Assembly (NCBI GenBank): GCA_002726915.1
Contig: PBSY01000058.1
Location: 52,101 to 116,100 of the forward strand
Reading direction: 5' to 3'
Length of the DNA stretch: 64,000 bases
Origin: Verrucomicrobiales bacterium
Lineage (GTDB): Bacteria; Verrucomicrobiota; Verrucomicrobiia; Verrucomicrobiales; DEV007
Shown here: one piece after another, positions 38,101 to 46,205 of the stretch
Layout: every line of letters starts with the position of its first letter
Numbering within the stretch: the stretch's first letter is position 1
Program-made: the position numbers and the translations under genes
Notes under the pieces: generated by a model
Told to the model about the DNA's origin: nothing
Databases searched by the model: none
What the model saw: only the letters and a program-made list of their open reading frames with translations

Positions 38101-40538
38101 TGGGCCGTGATCTGGTAAAGAAAGTTTCGTCCTGCGATACCTTGAGCCGTGAGAGGGCTGCTAATTACGGGAGGAGCGAACTCGTCGGTCAGGATCGTCC
38201 CAATTCCTTCGCCATCAAGAATAATGGCATTGAATGGACTGCTCAAGACGACAGAAAAAGCCTCGTCGTCTTCTACGTCAGTTTCCCCAATTACCGGAAC
38301 TGTAATTGTTTTTGATACCTCACCAGTGGCAAATGAAAGCGTCCCAGAAACTCCAGTAAAGTCGGCCGGCGCTGAGGCCGTAGCGTCGAAGGTGGTGTAG
38401 TCGACCGAAGTCACCTCCGCAGCTTCGGCACTTAGAGTTACGGTGAATACAGCATCAGTCGTTCCGCTGTCTCCCTCAGTAACCGTCACGTCATTGATTG
38501 AGAACTGTTCGTCTGGCAGATCAAAGGCTTCTGTCACAGTGAGGCTATTAGGGTCGCCACTATCACTTGCTGAAAAGCCCATGCCCCGCTTGGCAAAGGC
38601 CTGCCAGATCAAGTCGCTGTTGACTCCACCATTGTTGACTTGATCCGCTAGAAGAATCGCATCGCGTGCTTCAAGATAAGTCGGAGTCGCTGGTTGCAGC
38701 TTTAAGCCGTCCATGACCAACTGGAGCGCTATGTTATTTCCGCCGGAACCTTGGTAGATGTCTGAGTCGAATCCATGAAAATCCACGAGCTTCCAGTACA
38801 TCTCCCAGAGAATTGAACACCATACAAATCCGATGCCATGAGGAACACTCAGACCCGAAGGAAGGTCTCCATAGGTGTATTCGTTGACCGACAAATCAGT
38901 CGTGTATGGACGCGGACGAATTCCGCTGCCGGTGGCAGGCTGACCCAACACATAATGGCCAACCGAACGACTCAAGTCTGAGGGTTGGCCCGGTTTGGCC
39001 GTTAAGGCGAGCCCCCACCAATCACTCCAGCCTTCACCCATCCCCCGGCTTTGGCTTGCCGAGAGAGCACTGGAATTCGCGGCACCACCGGTCAGGCGGT
39101 TGGAGACCCCGTGGCCATATTCATGGATGATGATGACGTTATCGAGATCACTATCGCGGTTCGGAGTCGTATTCGTCCAAACAAACATCTGCATGCGAGG
39201 ATTAGAACCGTCAGGCGGGGTCCCAAAATTAGCATTATTCGTGCCTGAACCATCCTGAGCATCAGCCTCGACCGGATCAGAACCAGCCCCGCCATTACCG
39301 TAATTATTTTCCTGAAAATTGCCGGCCGCCTCGTCGAATCCATACTGGTAGTGGATATCATGCAGAATATTATTCCAGTAGAAGAGGTTAGTGATGGCGC
39401 CGTCGAGATAAGTTGAGGGCTCCTCAGTAAGATCCAACGGATTGTCAAAATTCAGCGTGACCCCCCCTTCGGGTCGGCCTCCTCCCGAATTATTAGCATC
39501 GGTGTCATCCTGTGCATTAACATTATTACCTCTCGTATCAGAGAACTCAGCACCGCTGATACCGTCTGTGTCATGCCAACCAAATGGAGATGCCGAAGCG
39601 TCCTCAGGACCGACCACCAATTGCCTCCCTCCATCTAGGGGAGTTTCGTTAGGGAAAGGAAAGACGCGATAATTCGCGTGAGCATACCAGTTTGAACGGC
39701 TCAAAATATCACCAGACTCGGCATCGATATTCACATCCATCCATCGAGCACTGTCCGGTAAGTGAATGACCGCATTCCAAACGAGGCGAGTAGTTTCCTC
39801 TGCTTGCGGCAGATACATCAATTTTGCTGGGATGGGATCCTGTGAAATCCCTCCTCCTTCAAACACCATTGCCTGCTCAGGCCCCTTCGCCATCTGCCTT
39901 ACAGCTAGCATTTCATCCGAGCGGACCACTCCCAGATCAGCGGCTGCCAACTGGATAGCTTTTACCGCATCGATCTGCGGGTCCCTAATATTGATTTCAG
40001 AGTCCAAGTCACGGACAAAACGATTGTGGAGACTAAGTATTGTCCCGTTAGGCCCGACGTTCGCACTGGCATCTCCGTTGTAGACCTCGATCCCTCCAAT
40101 TCGCTGACGAAAATAGAGATGAGTAATTCCATTATGGCGGCTTACTGATTGTGAGTTCAGAACAACATCATCAAAATCGTTCAGCGTGTAGCCTTTTTCT
40201 GAATCGCGTTCCCGCATCCACCTAATGACAGACTCCCACGAATCTTCAGCGGCGCTGACCTCGCCCGGGCCTGAAGCGTAATTCACCAGCCCTCCCGCAT
40301 TCAGCACCTCTCGGGTACGCGGTCTAAGATAGGTGTTACCGACTTCCAGCTGGCGAGGTCTCAAGCGTTCCGCTAAGGCTTGAACCCTGTCACGACGGGA
40401 TGCTGATGGTGGAGGATCTGATACTACTCCGGTCTCCGAATCCGCTTTTTCTTCCCTTTCAGACAACGGCCGTATGACAACAACTGAGATCAGAAGCAGG
40501 AGTACAAAAAATGAGGATAGCAACGCTGCCGGTCTCAT
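35181..40538 (-). CDS. M36 (fungalysin-like) metallopeptidase with Calx-beta, putative Ig and four WKVSS-type repeats
   Basis: 'VIIHEYGHGVSNRLTGG' (HExxH at 39111-39125); Calx-beta-like 'FSINDVTVTEGDSGTTDAVFTVTLS'; He_PIG-like 'PAGLSLDTATGILSGTPTEVGTFTVTIGATN'. Confidence 0.88.
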   Translation of the reverse strand: MRPAALLSSFFVLLLLISVVVIRPLSEREEKADSETGVVSDPPPSASRRDRVQALAERLRPRQLEVGNTYLRPRTREVLNAGGLVNYASGPGEVSAAEDSWESVIRWMRERDSEKGYTLNDFDDVVLNSQSVSRHNGITHLYFRQRIGGIEVYNGDASANVGPNGTILSLHNRFVRDLDSEINIRDPQIDAVKAIQLAAADLGVVRSDEMLAVRQMAKGPEQAMVFEGGGISQDPIPAKLMYLPQAEETTRLVWNAVIHLPDSARWMDVNIDAESGDILSRSNWYAHANYRVFPFPNETPLDGGRQLVVGPEDASASPFGWHDTDGISGAEFSDTRGNNVNAQDDTDANNSGGGRPEGGVTLNFDNPLDLTEEPSTYLDGAITNLFYWNNILHDIHYQYGFDEAAGNFQENNYGNGGAGSDPVEADAQDGSGTNNANFGTPPDGSNPRMQMFVWTNTTPNRDSDLDNVIIIHEYGHGVSNRLTGGAANSSALSASQSRGMGEGWSDWWGLALTAKPGQPSDLSRSVGHYVLGQPATGSGIRPRPYTTDLSVNEYTYGDLPSGLSVPHGIGFVWCSILWEMYWKLVDFHGFDSDIYQGSGGNNIALQLVMDGLKLQPATPTYLEARDAILLADQVNNGGVNSDLIWQAFAKRGMGFSASDSGDPNSLTVTEAFDLPDEQFSINDVTVTEGDSGTTDAVFTVTLSAEAAEVTSVDYTTFDATASAPADFTGVSGTLSFATGEVSKTITVPVIGETDVEDDEAFSVVLSSPFNAIILDGEGIGTILTDEFAPPVISSPLTAQGIAGRNFLYQITAQNVPRSFALGGTVPPGMTIDTTTGVINWTPSISESVSVSISATNPAGTNTKTLVIEVSDDPIKDALDTGLPIQNGNPPWFLQAEVTLDGVDAAQSGAIDDSEATWFELTVDGPDTLRFWWKVSSELGFDYLRLKDDGTTVAQISGEQDWEASAYTVPAGTHLIRWSYEKDMSVVNGSDASWVDLISLDSEDLRPVIISRALVTGIKEKLFSHQIETTHSAASFSIAGALPAGLSLDTATGILSGTPTEVGTFTVTIGATNTTGTAEQILTVEIQDPVGMSSALDTGLTITSGPIPWFIQTEMTYDGVDAAQSGDVDDGESTWFEIPIAGPDTLTFWWKVSSESGIDVLRLLDDGVEVRSVSGEEDWREVNYEVAAGVHTMRWVYEKDPVISVGSDTAWVDQIVLATTGQLSDAIDNSSVDPFTSDPQWFRQTTTTFDGVDAAQSGNASDEEITFLDFSVEGPDTIAFQWKVSSEANYDYLRFKVDGTEIAAIAGEVGWERVVHELPSGTHALRWEFDKDQYVSAGSDAGWLDDVALLSSDFRPFITSASEVFGKVGVPFFYQIQTSQPATSFSSGTLSAGLSLNTSTGLISGTPTGFSTTNVSVTATNASGSDTQAVSIVISNLGEALDMELPVSTGSPSWFYETTTTHDGVDAAQSGDVNDGEISYFDFDVVGPDTVNFWWKVSSEAGIDGLIFSLDGTAITSITGEIDWTQYSYAIPEGNHSLRWEYFKNGQLSVGSDSGWVDEISFQSIPLPQVITFPAIPNQALSNTFALSATGGGSGNPVTFAITSGPATIDSSNILRFTGSGTVTVAASQAGSQRHVPAENVSRTFTVATAQILFDGVATAAGLGGSDALPSATPYGGSVTNLEKYAYNMELDSLDLRTMVDGGSSGLPLLQTEVGDTPCWTLQYIRRKGSGLAYTPKTSTTLVSGSFVAVSEAGTVVSIDEDWERVEICAPMPDGPLFVIVEVSVP
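35845..37905 (-). repeat. Four ~120-aa protein repeats ('DGVDAAQSG...GPDT..FWWKVSS...GSD..WVD')
   Basis: Copies centred near 36.1, 36.75, 37.15 and 37.8 kb; three share 'DGVDAAQSG' plus 'GPDT(L/V).FWWKVSS' and one has 'GPDTIAFQWKVSS'. Confidence 0.85.
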
Positions 40539-40667
40539 AAGTCGGCTTAGACAATAACAAGTCTATGAAAGTTACGCCTCTAGAGCAAAGAAAAGCGACC
40601 CGACAAACCGACGAAAAAACGAATTCACGCCATAGAATAAGAAATTGATGAGCCCCATGATCAACTC

Positions 40668-41618
40668 ATGTCAAAATTCACGAGTTTCTTGACGGTGTTA
40701 TCGTTTTGCCTCCTCGAACCCGGTTTTACCCAAAAAGTAAAAGCCCCTAAGAAGCATGAAGTCTATTCTGTTAACGTTCCTGCCCCGACCTGGGCAGGAA
40801 TTCGATATGGTGACCACGAGCGACACATTATGGATGTTTGGAAAGCGGAGAGCGACAGCCCCACCCCTGTCGCCTTTGTAATTCACGGAGGAGGTTGGCA
40901 GGGTGGTTCCAAGGAACGCATTGATCGATTCGTAAATCCCACTGCCCTTATCGAGGCCGAGATCTCAGTCGTAGCGATTAACTATCGCTACGTAAAACAA
41001 GCCGTCGAAGAAGGAATCGAGCCACCCGTGAAAGCTCCTCTTCACGACGCAGCTCGCGCCCTGCAATTTGTTCGTAGCAAAGCCGAAGAATGGAACTTTG
41101 ATAAGGGCCGAATCGGAGCCGCCGGCGGATCAGCCGGCGCTTGCTCCAGCCTATGGCTTAGCTTCCATGATGATCTCGCCGATCCTGAAAGCGACGACCC
41201 CGTCGCCCAGGAATCGACCCGCCTCTGGTGTGCAGCCGTCAGCGGTGCCCAGACGACACTCGATCCAAAGCAGATGAGGGAATGGACTCCCAACAGTCGC
41301 TACGGGGGCCATGCCTTTAATGTCCCAAAGTTTGATGACTTCATCGCAAAGCGGGAAGAATTACTTTCATGGATCGAAGCATTCTCTCCCTACTCACTCG
41401 TGAGCCAAGACGATCCGCCTATCTACATGACCTACGGCGTAGCACCTGCAATCGGAGAAGAACAAAAAGACCCGACTCACACCTCAAACTTCGGAGTCAA
41501 GTTGCAGGAACGTCTCGAAGCCACGGGAGTTGCCTCGGAACTGGTTTATCCTGGAGCGCCAAACGTCACTCACGAAACCACGACAGATTTCCTGATCGCC
41601 ACCTTGAAGGCGAAGTAG
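40668..41618 (+). CDS. Alpha/beta hydrolase (esterase/lipase, BD-FAE-like)
   Basis: 'VAFVIHGGGWQGGSKERIDRFV', 'GAAGGSAGACSSLWL'. Confidence 0.88.
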   Translation: MSKFTSFLTVLSFCLLEPGFTQKVKAPKKHEVYSVNVPAPTWAGIRYGDHERHIMDVWKAESDSPTPVAFVIHGGGWQGGSKERIDRFVNPTALIEAEISVVAINYRYVKQAVEEGIEPPVKAPLHDAARALQFVRSKAEEWNFDKGRIGAAGGSAGACSSLWLSFHDDLADPESDDPVAQESTRLWCAAVSGAQTTLDPKQMREWTPNSRYGGHAFNVPKFDDFIAKREELLSWIEAFSPYSLVSQDDPPIYMTYGVAPAIGEEQKDPTHTSNFGVKLQERLEATGVASELVYPGAPNVTHETTTDFLIATLKAK

Positions 41619-41626
41619 GGCTTTCT

Positions 41627-42361
41627 TTACTTCTTAAGCGTGATATTACGCCAGGCGACTTTCTTGCCGATTTTCTGCTTGTTCTTGCCAATACCGTGCA
41701 ACTGCAGCGCGACGTAGCCACTTGCGGTGAGATCGTCTTTAACATCTGCCGTTTGAACTCCATTGAGCCAAACTTGGAAACGGTCACCATTGGCAATGAT
41801 CTTGAAGTGGTTCCATTCGCCCTGCCTGAGAGAGCCGTCAGGCGCCTTGGCGTCATCCGGTGAGTGCAGGAAGCCACGGCCACCCTCCTCGTAAAGCGTG
41901 CCTGACCACGCTCGCTCCGAAGGGTCAATTTCAATTTGGTAACCCCAGAACCGGTCTTTTTCCCAGACCTTCTCGATGATGTCCTTGCTGCCGTCTTCCT
42001 TGAACCTTCCACCCCAACGCATAGTCGTGGTTTCTTCCGGGTAGGTCTTGCTGCGAATCTGAATACCAGAATTCAGCAACGGGTCGACTTTGAATTCCAC
42101 TTCGAGTTCGAAGTCACCATACATTTCGTTGGTGGCCAGAAAGCTATTCGGCAAGCCCGGCGCCGCCTCACCCACAATGGTTCCGTCTTCCACATAAAAG
42201 TTTCCACCGCCAAAATTCTGCCAACCATTCAGGGTTTCACCGTCGAACAAATCAACCGCTTCAGCTGCTACATTCCCACTTCCCAACTCAGCATTCGTAG
42301 GCGGCGAGCACGAAACCAAGAGAGCAAAAAAAAGAACAAGAAGATGTTTTAAGTATTTCAT
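41627..42361 (-). CDS. DUF1080 lipoprotein
   Basis: Start at MKYLKHLLVLFFALLVSCSPP (lipobox LVSC); 'VDLFDGETLNGWQNFGGGNFYVEDGTIVGEA'. Confidence 0.9.
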   Translation of the reverse strand: MKYLKHLLVLFFALLVSCSPPTNAELGSGNVAAEAVDLFDGETLNGWQNFGGGNFYVEDGTIVGEAAPGLPNSFLATNEMYGDFELEVEFKVDPLLNSGIQIRSKTYPEETTTMRWGGRFKEDGSKDIIEKVWEKDRFWGYQIEIDPSERAWSGTLYEEGGRGFLHSPDDAKAPDGSLRQGEWNHFKIIANGDRFQVWLNGVQTADVKDDLTASGYVALQLHGIGKNKQKIGKKVAWRNITLKK

Positions 42362-42445
42362 AAGATTATTGATCAAAGATAGAGGGCGCTCCCGCAATGT
42401 AAAAATACGGAAAAGAGACAATCCATAGTAGCGCTCAGACACCAA

Positions 42446-44014
42446 TCAATCGATGACGTGCCAGCGCGCGCTTTCCGAGACCGTGAATGATCCCATCAAC
42501 TTGTCAACCATGTGACGCCGAAGGCGCTCCAATTCATTGCGCTGAGCCTCGTCAGGTAGCTCCATCAGAAACAGCGGCCACTGTGGCTGACCCCAGTAGG
42601 TCTCTTCGTAGACCGCACCTTCTTTCTCCACCAATAAAATTCCCGAGGTCAACTTTCCTGCTACCTCTCCAAACAGTATATCCAACTGCACCGGACCATC
42701 ATTAATCTCCACCCACGGCCCCGAAGCAAATCCAGCTCTGGCGTTAAGGCAAGGCCACGCCGGGTAATTTTCCCGCGCCACCGGCATCACCTCGCGGAGA
42801 TCTGAGTCATAACGTGAACCATCGAAAACGGTCTTTCCGTTCACGGCCACGAGCAGATTGTTATCCGCATACCCCCAAAAGCGATAACGCCCTGACTGAG
42901 GCGGCTTTACCTGCCCTTGATACCAGATCAACCAACCTGATTCATTGATCACACGCGATGACACTCCCAGCCGAGGTGCAAACTTGTTGTAGGTACCGGC
43001 AACTCCAGCAAAACGAAGAGGCGCACTCCGGTCCATCCCTTTAAGGCAGGAGAAATCCTTGAATCCGGACTCGATCAGTGGCGCAAAGCACTGCCCCATC
43101 ACATCCACTTTAGAACGAATTGGCTGCTCCGGCAGCAAATGATCGTTAGGCAGAGAATATAGATGCCCAACAAGAGAACCCTCCGTCGGCACCAAAGCCC
43201 CCATCTCAAGTTCCGGCACCCCACTTGGCCCTTTCGAGGGCATCCGGGTATCGCCCTCGCGATCGAATTTCGCCAATTCACCAGCGGTCATAAAACTTTC
43301 CCCAACTTTTCCGCGGCCATCAAGCGAGATCAGCCCGTCGAGGACAAAGACTTGCGATCCTAGCGGCTCTGCGCTTACGACAAAACTCGTTCCCAAGTCC
43401 GTGATCTTGCGCTCCCGAGTTTCCACTACAAAACCAATCCCCTGCGGCGGCACATGAAGCTTCAAATCACCACGGCTTAGAAAAACTTGGTCAGCTGTTT
43501 GCACGGTCAACGACAACGGCGCTGTGGCAATGGCATGCACCCCGCTATCCCGAAAGACCAGTTCAACAATCCCCCTTTTCATGGTAAGGCGGTCCCCTTC
43601 CCTCAACGAGCCTCCAGAGGAAAGTTCAGCGCTTTCATTCACTTTGCCATCGCCATCAATGCGCAGCACCGAAGCGACACCGAGGTCGGCCGGCGCCCGG
43701 GATTGTCCTCCATTTCTGAACCAACCAAAAATTCCGAGAGCCAACGCAGCGGCCACTGCCCCGGTAAGCCACGCTCGCTGACGAAAAGGCTCAACCCGCA
43801 AGGAACCGGAATCATCATCAAAGTTAGAACTGCGGCCCATATCGGCAGCAGCTTCCTCGAGGTAGGCATCTGCTTTGAGTGCCCGCCTGAGATTCCTACG
43901 ACTATCGATTGCCTCATCCTGGCGGAGGTGCTGCGACAACTCCTCCGCTTCTTCTTCGGAAAGTTGGTCAAGCACGTAGCCCTGAATCAATTCTTCCAAT
44001 CGTTCTGTTTTCAT
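42446..44014 (-). CDS. FecR-domain anti-sigma factor with C-terminal PA14/lectin-like region
   Basis: N-terminal anti-sigma-like helix 'LEELIQGYVLDQLSEEEAEELSQHLRQDE', TM 'AWLTGAVAAALALGIFGWF', FecR-like 'GDLKLHVPPQGIGFVVETRERKITDLGTSFVV', PA14-like 'SGWLIWYQGQVKPPQSGRYRFWGYADNNLLVAVNGKTVFDG'; ATGA overlap with sigma gene. Confidence 0.85.
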   Translation of the reverse strand: MKTERLEELIQGYVLDQLSEEEAEELSQHLRQDEAIDSRRNLRRALKADAYLEEAAADMGRSSNFDDDSGSLRVEPFRQRAWLTGAVAAALALGIFGWFRNGGQSRAPADLGVASVLRIDGDGKVNESAELSSGGSLREGDRLTMKRGIVELVFRDSGVHAIATAPLSLTVQTADQVFLSRGDLKLHVPPQGIGFVVETRERKITDLGTSFVVSAEPLGSQVFVLDGLISLDGRGKVGESFMTAGELAKFDREGDTRMPSKGPSGVPELEMGALVPTEGSLVGHLYSLPNDHLLPEQPIRSKVDVMGQCFAPLIESGFKDFSCLKGMDRSAPLRFAGVAGTYNKFAPRLGVSSRVINESGWLIWYQGQVKPPQSGRYRFWGYADNNLLVAVNGKTVFDGSRYDSDLREVMPVARENYPAWPCLNARAGFASGPWVEINDGPVQLDILFGEVAGKLTSGILLVEKEGAVYEETYWGQPQWPLFLMELPDEAQRNELERLRRHMVDKLMGSFTVSESARWHVID

Positions 44015-44556
44015 AGTCCGGCAGGCTCGGATTTTAGTTCGGTTTCAACGCAGCGCATCAACTTGACGCGAAGACGCTGTAGTAATTTATAAAGACTGTT
44101 GGGAGATCGGGTCGACTGCGCCGCCATCTCCTTAACCGCACCGGGACCGCTGTAGGGAGCGAGAATGAGACGCTTGCGTTCGTCGGGTAATTTACTGAGG
44201 CAGGTCATCAAGGCGGCATACTCACGGGACAACTGATCGCCGCCCTTCTCCTCCGCATCTTCCTCGACAAGAATGCGCTCGACCAGTTCATCATCGAATA
44301 CATGCCGATCACGCACCAGCTTGCGGCGATGGCGAAAACTAATATTTCGAACGATCGTTTTAGCCCAGGGCAAGAACTCGTCGTAATGACGCAGCTGATC
44401 CTGTTTTTCCCAGATCACCACGCTGGCCTCCTGCATCACATCGTCTATGGGATTGACCGATGGCAGAATCAACCGCGAATAGGCTCGCAACTCCCGCGTG
44501 TGGCGAGCGAAAAGCTGCAACAACTGGCTGCCCTTCTCCTGACTTTGATCCCTCAT
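44011..44556 (-). CDS. ECF-type sigma-70 factor (TIGR02989-like Rhodopirellula/Verrucomicrobium family)
   Basis: Region 2 'LILPSVNPIDDVMQEASVVIWEKQDQL...FLPWAKTIVRNISFRHRRK'; region 4 'LPDERKRLILAPYSGPGAVKEMAAQSTRSPNSLYKLLQRLRVKLMRCVE'. Confidence 0.92.
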   Translation of the reverse strand: MRDQSQEKGSQLLQLFARHTRELRAYSRLILPSVNPIDDVMQEASVVIWEKQDQLRHYDEFLPWAKTIVRNISFRHRRKLVRDRHVFDDELVERILVEEDAEEKGGDQLSREYAALMTCLSKLPDERKRLILAPYSGPGAVKEMAAQSTRSPNSLYKLLQRLRVKLMRCVETELKSEPAGL

Positions 44557-44563
44557 TTTATTT

Positions 44564-44590
44564 ATATCTCACTTCGTCGTCGATTCTGCC
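44564..44590 (-). promoter_or_regulatory. Putative ECF promoter copy A (sigma factor gene)
   Basis: GGCAGAATC-GACGACGAAGT-GAGATAT on the minus strand, 7 nt before ATG 44556. Confidence 0.8.
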
Positions 44591-44658
44591 ATCTTTTTGG
44601 CAAAAATCGCCTCAAAGACTGGCCGTCCTGAATTCCTATCTTTGCTGCCGAAAAAATT

Positions 44659-44685
44659 GGCAGAATCAACTTTTGTTTGAGATAT
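44659..44685 (+). promoter_or_regulatory. Putative ECF promoter copy B (sulfatase)
   Basis: GGCAGAATC-AACTTTTGTTT-GAGATAT, 13 nt before ATG 44699. Confidence 0.85.
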
Positions 44686-44698
44686 AAGCGCTAGACGC

Positions 44699-46129
44699 AT
44701 GAAACCCTTTTTTAAAATCCCCATCCTACTGACCGTTCTCTGGACCTGCGCAAGCTATGCGACCGACCAGCCCAATATCATCGTACTGCTCGCCGATGAC
44801 CTCGGCTACGGGGAACTGAGCTGCCAAGGAAGTAGGGACATCCCCACGCCTCACATCGATGCGATCGCCGCCAACGGTGTGCGCTTCACCGACGCCTATG
44901 TCGCCGGCCCTAACTGCAGCCCCTCGCGGGCCGGCTTCCTCACCGGACGCACTCCGACGCGTTTTGGCTATGAGTTCAATCCCATTGGGGCGGTGAACGA
45001 AGAACCCGGAATCGGCATGCCTGCTGCAGAAGTCACCATCGCCGAAGCTCTTCATAATGGTGGCTACACCACCGGCCTGATCGGAAAATGGCACCAGGGA
45101 GGCACCGCTCACTATCATCCGTTCCGTCACGGTTTTGATGAGTTCTTTGGTTTCACTCACGAAGGTCACTATTTCGTTCCCCCACCCTGGGACGGCACAA
45201 CGACCTTGCTTCGACGCAAGTTCCTTCCCGGCGGACCGACCGAGTCGGGCTATTATTACGGCGACAAGAAACTCCATTTCCACAATCTCCTGGGCAACGA
45301 ACCCGACTACGATGCGAACAACCCCATCGTCCGGGGTGGCCAGCCCGTTGTCGAAACCGAGTATCTCACCGACGCTCTCACCCGCGAGGCGGCCGACTTC
45401 ATTGATCGTCACGACGACAAACCATTCTTTCTCTTTCTTTCCTACAATGCGGTGCACAGCCCGCTCCAGGGAGCCAACGCCTACATGGAGAAATTTGCCC
45501 ACATCGAAGACATGCATCGTCGCATCTTCGCCGCCATGCTCGCGAACATGGATGACAGCGTTGGAGCTGTAATGGATCAACTCCGCAAGTCAGGCCTCGA
45601 AGAGGATACGCTGGTATTCTTCCTCAGTGACAACGGAGGCCCTACCCTCGAGCTCACGTCTTCCAACGGAGTCCTACGCGGGCAGAAAGGCCAGATGTAT
45701 GAGGGTGGTGTTCGCGTGCCCTTCGTCATGCAGTGGAAAGGCACCATTCCTCCGGGGCAAGTTTACGAAAACCCCATCAGCTCCTTCGACATCTTTGCCA
45801 CCGCCGCCGCCAACGCCGAACACGTCACCGCGCCCAAGCAGCTCGAAGGCGCGGATCTGATCCCCTACCTCACCGGCGAGAAAGAAGGCAGCCCTCACGA
45901 AACACTGTATTGGCGTCAGGGTGGTAAAGCCGGCCTTCGCCATGGTGACTGGAAGATCGTCCGCATGGGCAAAAGAAACGAATTTGGCAAATCCAAATGG
46001 GAACTCTACGACCTCTCCAAGGACATCTCGGAAGAAAACAATCTCGCCCAATCCAACCCGGAACGGCTCAAAGAATTGATTGGGATCTGGGAAACGATGA
46101 ACGACGAAATGAGCGAGCCTTTGTTTTAG
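44699..46129 (+). CDS. Sulfatase (CSPSR motif)
   Basis: 'QPNIIVLLADDLGYGELSCQGSRDIPTPHIDAIAANG...NCSPSRAGFLTGRTPTRFG'. Confidence 0.95.
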   Translation: MKPFFKIPILLTVLWTCASYATDQPNIIVLLADDLGYGELSCQGSRDIPTPHIDAIAANGVRFTDAYVAGPNCSPSRAGFLTGRTPTRFGYEFNPIGAVNEEPGIGMPAAEVTIAEALHNGGYTTGLIGKWHQGGTAHYHPFRHGFDEFFGFTHEGHYFVPPPWDGTTTLLRRKFLPGGPTESGYYYGDKKLHFHNLLGNEPDYDANNPIVRGGQPVVETEYLTDALTREAADFIDRHDDKPFFLFLSYNAVHSPLQGANAYMEKFAHIEDMHRRIFAAMLANMDDSVGAVMDQLRKSGLEEDTLVFFLSDNGGPTLELTSSNGVLRGQKGQMYEGGVRVPFVMQWKGTIPPGQVYENPISSFDIFATAAANAEHVTAPKQLEGADLIPYLTGEKEGSPHETLYWRQGGKAGLRHGDWKIVRMGKRNEFGKSKWELYDLSKDISEENNLAQSNPERLKELIGIWETMNDEMSEPLF

Positions 46130-46205
46130 GACTCAGGCTCAGAGTGGGCAAATTCCCTGTTCCAGCTTCACTTACCCTAAAGACCCCTTCTAAAACCCAT
46201 TCCCC

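Noticed and set aside
44462-44470. Fifth exact GGCAGAATC, inside the sigma coding sequence on the plus strand
   Set aside because: No G(A/C)GATAT at the 11-nt spacing (GGCTCGC instead) and intragenic antisense; treated as chance.
44726-45580. 284-aa minus-strand ORF opposite a sulfatase
   Set aside because: Shadow ORF of a clear sulfatase CDS; no recognisable domain or signal.
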